A stretch of DNA of 12,710 nt from Candidatus Segatella intestinihominis. GTDB lineage: Bacteria; Bacteroidota; Bacteroidia; Bacteroidales; Bacteroidaceae. Under the pieces are notes generated by a model. The model had not been told where the DNA came from. It saw only the letters and a list, made by a program, of their open reading frames with translations, and did not search any database. The stretch lies in assembly GCA_900548535.1 (NCBI GenBank), contig URLG01000073.1, positions 1 to 12,710 on the forward strand, in the 5' to 3' direction. The translations under genes and the position numbers were made by a program. This document shows positions 7,199-12,710 of the stretch, one piece after another; within the stretch, counting starts at the first letter, position 1, and each line of letters opens with the position of its first letter.

Positions 7199-7242
7199 TC
7201 AAGTTTACCTCAACTTTACCTCAGCTTTACCTCAAGTTTACC
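7199..7242 (+). repeat. Four tandem 11-bp repeats, TCAASTTTACC
   Basis: Four contiguous copies: TCAAGTTTACC, TCAACTTTACC, TCAGCTTTACC, TCAAGTTTACC. They differ only at bases 4-5 of the unit. A related CAACTTTACGG occurs at 7155-7165. The unit length is close to one turn of DNA, so it could be a row of protein sites; alternatively it acts in the leader RNA of the downstream gene. No short frame with a start codon runs through it. Confidence 0.85.
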
Positions 7243-7315
7243 CATTAGTCGATGAAACTACAAGATAGACTTGGTGCTGAAAGGAGAAAATGGAGAATGA
7301 TTAAATACGAAAGAT

Positions 7316-7975
7316 ATGGCAAAAATAGGACAAGGAATATTGGGTCCCTTCTCGGGAAAAGTGGGAACGGTGATAGGAAGCAGCTGGAGGGGCATTCCCT
7401 ATATCAAGAGTAAAGCGACAACATTTCATGACGCTAAGACTCCGGCTCAGCTGGCGCATCGATTGAAGTTGCAGGTGGCACATGGATTTGTGAAATCCGT
7501 AAAGACGTATGCGGAGATTGGTTTCCGAAAGGTTTCAGGAAACCAGACTCCGTATAACAGGGCTGTATCGTGCAACATGAAGCAGGCTATCCTGGGCGAA
7601 TACCCTACATTATATATTGACCCAAGCAAGGTGGTGCTGAGCCAAGGCAAGCTGGCTGGGGCAGAGGAATGTCTTGCTACTAAAGAGAAGGGCAAGAAAA
7701 TCAGTTTTTCTTGGAGTATGACTTCGTCGTCTGCCGAAAATGGTACAACGGATGAGATAGATGTACTTGATGGACTCGAAGATGATACCGCTTGGCTCAT
7801 TGCCTATAATTTTACTAAGCAAGAAGTCAAGACCTTACAAGCTAATCGTAAGGACCAGAAAGGACTTTTGGAGTATTCTAGCAGATGGAAGGGAGACAAC
7901 ATCGGTTGCTACATTTTCTTCGCATCCAACGAAACGAATGATACCAGTGACTCACAATTCCTGGGGACAATATAG
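7316..7975 (+). CDS. DUF6266 family protein
   Basis: A 219-residue protein that I recognise, by its N-terminus, as DUF6266: MAKIGQGILGPFSGKVGTVI followed by GSSWRGIPYIKSK is the family signature, and the length of about 200-220 is normal. The family is confined to Bacteroidetes, often in several copies per genome, and has no known function. There is no signal peptide or membrane segment, so it is presumably cytoplasmic, unless exported by another route. The N-terminal Gly-rich stretch and basic SxWxGxxYxR/K motif precede a Thr-Pro-AQ helix (TPAQLAHRLK) of a kind also seen in phage or structural proteins, but I draw no conclusion from that. The ATG at 7316 is chosen because the family signature begins there; GAAAGGAG at 7280-7287 lies too far upstream to serve it. 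It is monocistronic, with its own promoter and a hairpin terminator. The stop is TAG. Confidence 0.85.
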   Translation: MAKIGQGILGPFSGKVGTVIGSSWRGIPYIKSKATTFHDAKTPAQLAHRLKLQVAHGFVKSVKTYAEIGFRKVSGNQTPYNRAVSCNMKQAILGEYPTLYIDPSKVVLSQGKLAGAEECLATKEKGKKISFSWSMTSSSAENGTTDEIDVLDGLEDDTAWLIAYNFTKQEVKTLQANRKDQKGLLEYSSRWKGDNIGCYIFFASNETNDTSDSQFLGTI

Positions 7976-8006
7976 TTAACCACAAGACATGGCATAACTG
8001 GCCTTG

Positions 8007-8030
8007 AAGCATAGATTTGCTTATGCTTTT
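8007..8030 (+). terminator. Probable terminator of the DUF6266 gene
   Basis: AAGCATA (8007-8013) pairs with TATGCTT (8022-8028) around an 8-nt loop, and the stem runs into a short T-tract ending at 8030. It lies about 30 nt after the stop codon. The stem is short and AT-rich, so efficiency is uncertain. Confidence 0.55.
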
Positions 8031-8032
8031 CA

Positions 8033-8099
8033 CACAAAAAGAAGGACGGAAAAACAAACTGTTAACTGTTAAACTGTTATAGCTTGTTCTTCCGCCCTT
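8033..8099 (-). terminator. Terminator of the helicase gene, loop with CTGTTAA repeats
   Basis: Bases 8084-8099 pair with 8042-8057 over 16 positions. On the leftward transcript the two irregular positions become G-U pairs, whereas on the plus strand they are A-C mismatches, so the hairpin belongs to the helicase transcript. It is followed on that strand by CTTCTTTTTGTG. The 26-nt loop contains three CTGTTA copies (8059-8079). Confidence 0.75.
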
Positions 8100-8133
8100 T
8101 ATTTCTATTTAATAATCGGCATTCTTGCTTATT

Positions 8134-8154
8134 GGGCAGGTAACAAACCTGCCC
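8134..8154. other. Perfect hairpin just after the helicase stop
   Basis: GGGCAGGT (8134-8141) and ACCTGCCC (8147-8154) form an 8-bp GC-rich stem with loop AACAA. It lies 12 nt past the helicase stop codon on the leftward transcript, upstream of the main terminator, and has no T-tract. It may protect the mRNA 3' end from exonucleases. Confidence 0.6.
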
Positions 8155-8166
8155 TCCCAGCACTTT

Positions 8167-10065
8167 CTACTTCTTCTTCGGACGACGACGTGCCCAGCCT
8201 TCTTCCTCGAAGTTTGGCTCCTCGCCCTTCAGCTTGAATGGCTTGCCCTGAATGAGGTCGCGCCAATCGCCATTATCATCATTGTAGCGAGGCTTCTTGC
8301 TGCGAGCTTCGCCACGACTGCCTCTGCCACCGCGTTCTGATCTGCCGCCACGAGCATCATCTCCATAGCCACGCTTGGCAGTACGGCTACCACGTGCAGC
8401 TCTGCCGTGACCTTCCTCATCAGCATCATTACATCTCACGGTTCTGCCCTTATACTCAGTGCCATCCAGAGCCTTCATCACTCTCTTGGCATCCTGCTCT
8501 GGCACCTCGATGTAAGCAAACTTGTTGAGCAAGTCGATATGACCCACCTCCTGTCTGCCACGCACGTGCTTGTTCAAGTACTGCATGATTTCGCCTGGAT
8601 AGAAGCCATCAGCCTTACCCAGATTGATGAAGAGACGCTTGAATCCTGCCTCAGCCTCATGCTTGCGACGGCCATTGGATACTCTACCTCTACCCTCAGA
8701 GCCTCTACCCTCAGCACCACGCTTGCCACGTCCGCTCTCTGGCTTCACAATCTCAGGGGCATTCTTATAGTAATCGAGGAACTTACCGAAGGTGATGGTT
8801 ACCATCTTCTTGATGATGTCCTCCTTGTCGATGTAGTCAAACTGGCGGTTGATTTCCTCCATGTATGGCGCAATCTGCTCCTCATCCACATCGGTCTTCA
8901 TGATGTCGTCCATCGTCTTGAAGAGCTGCTTCTTGCAAATCTCCTCTGGCGAAGGCAATGTGCCATCCACGAAGTCCTTGCCTATCTGCTTCTCTATCTG
9001 ACGAACCTTGAATTTCTCACGGGTATGGATGATAGAGATGGATGTCCCCTTCTTGCCGGCACGACCGGTACGACCGCTGCGGTGGGTATAGCTCTCGATA
9101 TCATCAGGCAAACCATAGTTGATAACGTGGGTCAAATCATCCACGTCCAAGCCACGAGCTGCCACGTCGGTAGCCACGAGGAACTGTACGGTATGCTGGC
9201 GGAACTTCTGCATGGTGAGGTCGCGCTGCTGCTGACTCAAGTCGCCATGCAGGGCCTCTGCATTGTAGCCGTCCTTGATGAGCTTGTCGGCGATGTCCTG
9301 TGTCTCCAACTTGGTGCGACAGAAGATAATCGCAAAGATGCGTGGATAGAAATCGACGATGCGCTTCAGGGCGAGATACTTGTCCTTGGCATTCACGAGA
9401 TAGTAGATGTGGTTCACATGCTCGGCACCCTCGTTACGAGAACCCACCACGATTTCCTTGTGATCGTGCAGATAGTTGAGGGCGATTTTCTCTATCTCCT
9501 TGCTCATGGTGGCAGAGAAGAGCAATGTGTTTCTATCCTCTGGCACACTCTCGAAGATGGCATTGATGCTCTCTGAGAAACCCATGTTGAGCATCTCGTC
9601 AGCCTCATCCAGCACTACATTGTTAACATGTTCGAGCTGAGCCACGCCACGATTGATCAAGTCGAGCAAACGACCTGGTGTAGCTACGATAATCTGCACA
9701 CCATGCTTCAGGGTGCGAATCTGCGAGCCGATGTCGGTACCACCATATACCGCGGCGATGTGCATACCGTCGATGTACTTGGCGAAACTATTCAAGTCGT
9801 CAGCTATCTGGAGGCAAAGCTCACGGGTAGGGCTCAGGATAACAGCCTGCGTGTCCTTACGAGAGGCATCCGTCTTCTGAAGCACAGGGATACCGTATGA
9901 AGCGGTCTTACCCGTACCCGTCTGCGCCAACGCAATGACATCATTCTTATTACCAAGCAAATAGGGAATTACTTCTTCCTGAACAGGCATTGGATTTTCA
10001 AATCCAATCTCCTCGATGGCACGGCGAATCTCCTCGCACACGCCCAATTCTTCAAATGTCTTCAA
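8167..10065 (-). CDS. deaD: DEAD-box ATP-dependent RNA helicase, CsdA/DeaD type
   Basis: A 632-residue RNA helicase that unwinds RNA duplexes in ribosome assembly and mRNA turnover, often cold-inducible. All core motifs are visible: Q motif near 3-29 (F4, Q29), motif I AQTGTGKT (47-54), Ia PTREL (79-83), Ib TPGR (129-132), II DEAD (153-156), III SAT (184-186), V ATDVAARGLD (298-307) and VI HRSGRTGR (328-335). Residues about 473-547 form a DbpA-type RNA-binding RRM. A basic Arg/Gly-rich linker (443-468) and RGG-rich tail (553-590), ending in RRRPKKK, add nonspecific RNA affinity. Length and layout match E. coli CsdA/DeaD closely, but orthology is inferred; in this phylum several paralogues can exist. 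The protein is cytoplasmic. A leader of about 130 nt with nested hairpins precedes it, as expected for a cold-regulated gene. The stop is TAG. Confidence 0.95.
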   Translation of the reverse strand: MKTFEELGVCEEIRRAIEEIGFENPMPVQEEVIPYLLGNKNDVIALAQTGTGKTASYGIPVLQKTDASRKDTQAVILSPTRELCLQIADDLNSFAKYIDGMHIAAVYGGTDIGSQIRTLKHGVQIIVATPGRLLDLINRGVAQLEHVNNVVLDEADEMLNMGFSESINAIFESVPEDRNTLLFSATMSKEIEKIALNYLHDHKEIVVGSRNEGAEHVNHIYYLVNAKDKYLALKRIVDFYPRIFAIIFCRTKLETQDIADKLIKDGYNAEALHGDLSQQQRDLTMQKFRQHTVQFLVATDVAARGLDVDDLTHVINYGLPDDIESYTHRSGRTGRAGKKGTSISIIHTREKFKVRQIEKQIGKDFVDGTLPSPEEICKKQLFKTMDDIMKTDVDEEQIAPYMEEINRQFDYIDKEDIIKKMVTITFGKFLDYYKNAPEIVKPESGRGKRGAEGRGSEGRGRVSNGRRKHEAEAGFKRLFINLGKADGFYPGEIMQYLNKHVRGRQEVGHIDLLNKFAYIEVPEQDAKRVMKALDGTEYKGRTVRCNDADEEGHGRAARGSRTAKRGYGDDARGGRSERGGRGSRGEARSKKPRYNDDNGDWRDLIQGKPFKLKGEEPNFEEEGWARRRPKKK

Positions 10066-10097
10066 TCTTTTAAAACCTTAATTCATGTAATCAAAAT

Positions 10098-10149
10098 GGA
10101 AGGCCGAATTCACCCTCCCAGCCATGAATTAGGGTGCAAAAATCCTTCC
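10098..10149 (-). promoter_or_regulatory. Nested hairpin in the helicase 5' leader
   Basis: GGAAGG (10098-10103) pairs with CCTTCC (10144-10149), and inside it CACCCT (10111-10116) pairs with AGGGTG (10131-10136), with internal loops of 7 nt on each side. It lies 32 nt upstream of the helicase ATG and could control translation or stability, for example with temperature. Function is inferred only from position. Confidence 0.5.
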
Positions 10150-10201
10150 GAAACGCTTGCAGCAATCATACGCATTTATTAAGATTGCCTAAATTCGGGT
10201 G

Positions 10202-10209
10202 CAAAGTTA
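10202..10209 (-). promoter_or_regulatory. -7 promoter box for the helicase gene
   Basis: The leftward strand reads TAACTTTG, a full match to TAnnTTTG; transcription would start near 10196, about 130 nt before the ATG. No convincing -33 TTG is seen. A similar GGGTGCAAA occurs at 10132-10140 but lacks the TA part of the box. Confidence 0.55.
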
Positions 10210-10228
10210 CGATTTTTTATCCAAATTC

Positions 10229-10261
10229 TTGCTATTTTTCCGAGAGAAATCATTATCTTTG
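10229..10261 (+). promoter_or_regulatory. Promoter for the DUF3843-like gene
   Basis: TATCTTTG at 10254-10261 matches the TAnnTTTG -7 box, with TTG at 10229-10231, 22 nt upstream, as a possible -33 box. The start would be near 10267, about 30 nt before the ATG at 10296. It is divergent from the helicase promoter, with the two -7 boxes about 45 bp apart. Confidence 0.65.
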
Positions 10262-10295
10262 CATAAAAAACTGAAAATAACAACGATCGAACTAT

Positions 10296-11633
10296 ATGAA
10301 AAAGGTAATTTTCACACAAGATTGGATGGCTATGCATCCATACGAGAAACCAGACGAAGTGGACCAGTACTATACCGAACTGGCTAACGAGATATATCAT
10401 GCCCTCGACGAGGCTTGCTACACTCATAACTTCAAGAATGCTGACGACGCCAAGCAGCTAGCCCTCAGCATCGCCGGATATTTCGAGGATATTCTCTCGG
10501 ATACCCATATCTGGAAGACCTTTACTGCCGAATGCCAGAAACGCTACGGCTATCACATTCCTTTCTATGAGCATGAGAAAGAATTCATCCAGAGCACACT
10601 GGGCGATGACGTGGCAACTTACGATGCTGACGAGATCAACTTCGCCGACATCAAGTTCCTCCTCTGGCATCACTATCAGCAGGGCGCTTACGTACAGGAG
10701 CCCGTGCCATTCCTCTTTGGCACTCTGGAGCTTGCCGCCAAGATGGTGTACATGATATTGGACAAGGAATATGAGACGGCACCAGAGAATGAGCGCCTGC
10801 ACACATTCCTCTGCGATTATGACGCATCTCAAGACAAAGAAATACAGGAGGTTACTCGCCGCGACATCTTGGCATGGTTCCACTATGGCAGCTACTTCAA
10901 CCTGGGCAATCAGAAGCGCCTGCAGTTTACCCTGCAGCGACTAGCCACTTCGCCTCAGGGGCTCAATGGGCAGACAGCGTATGGCATACAGATGGACATG
11001 ACCATCACCCTGCGCAACAATCTCTTGGCATTCACCTCGCTGGAGTGGCTCCAGAAGATATGCGCCAATCAGCCTTCCCATGAACTCTGGGAAGACGAGG
11101 ACTTCAAGAAGATGGTAGCCGACGCGGAGAAGGAAAAAGAAGTAGACCACGAGCAGGGCATCAAGGACTATAACCTACTGAAGAAGAAGGGATTTGGCGA
11201 CAAGTTCATCTTCCTGGAAGATAACAAGACGCTCAAGGACTTCTTCAAGGAGATAGGCTATGAGATGCCAGCCAGCATCCATCTGCCTCAGAAATATGAG
11301 AAGGGCATCATCGTATGCGGTAGCCCATACACGGGCATCAACATCACCTATGGTCAGGCTCACAACATCGCATCAGACGAGAATCCATATTACAATGCAG
11401 ACAGAGCTGAGCTGGATAGCTTCGGCATCGTATGCGGCAATGGTCGCCCATTCCCTTACGAGATTGTTTGCAAGCTGATAGACAACCAGATGCTGCCAGA
11501 TGCCAACATCTTCACCAGCAAGTATGTGAAGGAGGAAGGCTTGCGCATCACCCAGGCTCACCTCCAGTTCCTTGCCGATTACTACCTGATGGGCAGAAAG
11601 GATAAAGATTTGTCTCCTAAAGAATTGTGGTAA
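10296..11633 (+). CDS. DUF3843-like protein of unknown function
   Basis: A 445-residue, acidic, apparently soluble protein. I recognise the opening (MKKVIFTQDWMAMHPYEKP then DEVDQYYTELANEIY) as probably the Bacteroidetes DUF3843 family, of similar length; this is from memory and should be treated as likely rather than certain. There is no signal peptide or membrane helix, so it should be cytoplasmic. The N-terminal two thirds look helical. A C-terminal segment (about 345-420: GIIVCGSPYTGINITYGQA; DSFGIVCGNGRPFPYE) has Gly/Cys-containing strand-turn patterns but no catalytic motif I can name. The ATG at 10296 lies about 30 nt after a predicted start site. It is monocistronic, divergent from the helicase, and ends in TAA before a strong bidirectional terminator. 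The gene is intact with ordinary composition. Confidence 0.8.
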   Translation: MKKVIFTQDWMAMHPYEKPDEVDQYYTELANEIYHALDEACYTHNFKNADDAKQLALSIAGYFEDILSDTHIWKTFTAECQKRYGYHIPFYEHEKEFIQSTLGDDVATYDADEINFADIKFLLWHHYQQGAYVQEPVPFLFGTLELAAKMVYMILDKEYETAPENERLHTFLCDYDASQDKEIQEVTRRDILAWFHYGSYFNLGNQKRLQFTLQRLATSPQGLNGQTAYGIQMDMTITLRNNLLAFTSLEWLQKICANQPSHELWEDEDFKKMVADAEKEKEVDHEQGIKDYNLLKKKGFGDKFIFLEDNKTLKDFFKEIGYEMPASIHLPQKYEKGIIVCGSPYTGINITYGQAHNIASDENPYYNADRAELDSFGIVCGNGRPFPYEIVCKLIDNQMLPDANIFTSKYVKEEGLRITQAHLQFLADYYLMGRKDKDLSPKELW

Positions 11634-11653
11634 GGATTCATTTCGTATATTCC

Positions 11654-11706
11654 AAAAGTTCACTACGCTAACGCCATTTTTTAATGGGTTAGCGTAGTAG
11701 ACTTTT
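11654..11706. terminator. Bidirectional terminator between the DUF3843-like gene and the hydrolase
   Basis: AAAGT(T)CACTACGCTAAC at 11655-11672 pairs with GTTAGCGTAGTAGACTTT at 11688-11705, with a small bulge and a T-rich loop. A-runs before and T-runs after the stem allow ending in either direction, as required for the convergent genes on both sides. Confidence 0.88.
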
Positions 11707-11738
11707 AATATTTAAGAGAAGAAGGTACAGAAAAACAG

Positions 11739-11755
11739 CTGTTAACTCTGTTAAC
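11739..11755. repeat. CTGTTAACT repeat like that in the helicase terminator
   Basis: CTGTTAACTCTGTTAAC lies immediately 3' of the hydrolase stop. It closely resembles the CTGTTAACTGTTAAACTG at 8059-8076, which also follows a leftward gene. AACAG/CTGTT can form a weak stem here. It may be a short dispersed repeat favouring gene 3' ends. Confidence 0.5.
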
Positions 11756-11757
11756 CC

Positions 11758-12710
11758 CTATTTCAGATTCTTATCCAGGAACTCCAGCATTTTCTCCTGT
11801 GCCTTCAGTCCGCAGGAATGAGGAATATTCCAAAGCTCCGTATCCAGCAGATTATCAGCTCCCTGACTCTTCCAAACCTTGTGCATTTCGCTGAAAGCAT
11901 CTTTTACACCAGGCACCGGGAAGAGCTTGTCTTTTGTACCGTTGATAAAGAGCATCGGCTTCGGACAGGCGAGGGAGGCGATGTGCGGATAGTCGAGATA
12001 TTGCCTCAACCCCGGAATGCAATTCGCAAAACCGCCATTCTCCTTTCTTCCGAATCTCCGGGTAAGCTGAGCATCGGTGGTAATCATCCAGCAAATAGAA
12101 GCACCCGCCTTGATTCTATCCGATAATGCCGAGAGCATCCACGAGCGATAGGCTCCCATCGAACAGCCTACGCATCCGATACGCTTCGCATCTACCATCG
12201 GTAGCGAAGCCAGGAACTCGGTACTGGAAATATCATCGTAAGTCATAAAGGCGGAGAGGTCTCTACCCAGCATCATCATGTTGCCGGCTATCAGGTCGTA
12301 TTTGTTTCAGTCCACGCCCTCCTTTCTGCCCCGTTCTCCCCACATTGGAGCATCAGCCGAAAAGACTACGTAGCCATGTTTCGCCAGATAATCGCCCACG
12401 TACTGATTATCATAAAGCTGCCTTGCCCACGCATCCGCATTATCCAGAATCTCCTGACAGAGCGCCTGCTTCGTAGGGGAATCTTTTTCTTCCGGAGTAA
12501 AAAAAGGACGAATCATCTTCTCCTTTCCGATAAAGAGATGAGCGCCATGATCATGAAGCGCATTGACTGTTGGGAACGGTCCCTTGCCATCCGGAATCAG
12601 GAGATAAGCCGTAATTCGGGAATAGGCGTTGATATTAAAGGCGATTTTCTGCGCCTTATATCCGTCTCTCTGTTCCTCGCCCAATACTTCCATATTCCAA
12701 GCCGCAGCCG
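11758..12710 (-). pseudogene. Alpha/beta hydrolase (dienelactone hydrolase/esterase-like) with in-frame TGA; 5' end outside window
   Basis: One frame runs from the right edge to TAG at 11758-11760, broken only by TGA at 12307-12309. Both halves belong to one protein: upstream part with the LHDHGAH-type loop (HDHGAHLFIGKEK) and strand GYVVFSADAPMWGERGR; downstream part with nucleophile GCSMG (Ser codon 12160-12162), Asp in NGTKDKLFP (11929-11931) and His in IPHSCG (11818-11820). It is related to exported esterase or acetylxylan-esterase-like hydrolases of Bacteroidetes; substrate unknown. The ATG at 12691 is probably internal, since the frame continues upstream. The stop sits between KEGVD and NKYDLIAGN, before the nucleophile, so the product would be inactive unless the codon is read through or translation restarts at the ATG triplets near 12279. 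There is no frameshift or other damage, so the event is recent, or it is a sequencing error. Confidence 0.82.

Noticed and set aside
6942..7202. 86-codon minus-strand frame in the intergenic region
   Set aside because: Low-complexity Phe/Tyr/Ser-rich product in AT-rich DNA, overlapping the predicted DUF6266 promoter and repeats; no family likeness and no ribosome site.
7288..7303. AAAGGAG followed by a five-codon ATG frame just before the DUF6266 gene
   Set aside because: It has a good-looking Shine-Dalgarno but encodes only four residues and this phylum rarely uses such sites; too short to support as a leader peptide.
8407..9576. 389-codon open frame on the plus strand opposite the helicase
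   Set aside because: It is antisense to a helicase with every family motif; its product shows only codon-bias shadow composition (Leu/His/Val-rich) and no recognisable domain or start signal.

Overview
The window looks like chromosomal DNA from a Bacteroidales bacterium, most likely Prevotella or Segatella. The reasons are an S46 dipeptidyl-peptidase, DUF6266- and DUF3843-type proteins, a GH2 enzyme of a gut-Bacteroidetes subtype, promoters with the TAnnTTTG -7 box of this phylum, and genes without strong Shine-Dalgarno sequences. The species call is an inference from gene content.

Layout. Bases 1-1070 (+) hold the C-terminal half of a dipeptidyl-peptidase 7-type serine peptidase. It ends at a strong bidirectional terminator (1083-1129). 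Converging on it from the right is a leftward pair: an AAA ATPase (3803-4975) and, 14 nt downstream of it, a secreted GH2 glycosidase (1143-3788). The ATPase is preceded by two 20-bp palindromic operators over its promoter. The GH2 gene appears to have lost its Ig-like domain, replaced in frame by about 110 bp of repeat-derived DNA with inverted GGAGTTAGGAGTT arms. Bases 5183-6940 form an AT-rich leftward unit: promoter, a roughly 260-nt leader with two abutting compound hairpins, a secreted 272-aa protein and a probable lipoprotein, both of unknown function. Next is a rightward DUF6266 gene (7316-7975), whose leader carries four tandem 11-bp repeats. A leftward CsdA/DeaD-like DEAD-box RNA helicase (8167-10065) and a rightward DUF3843-like gene (10296-11633) diverge from a shared promoter region. 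The window closes with a leftward alpha/beta hydrolase that runs off the right edge and is broken by one in-frame TGA.

How the parts relate. The peptidase, GH2 enzyme and hydrolase fit a host- or diet-polymer degrading gut or oral anaerobe, but no SusC/SusD pair or transporter is present, so this is not a recognisable polysaccharide utilisation locus. The best candidates for something undescribed are the structured leader RNA with its two exported proteins, the ATPase's paired operators, and the repeat-for-domain replacement in the GH2 gene.
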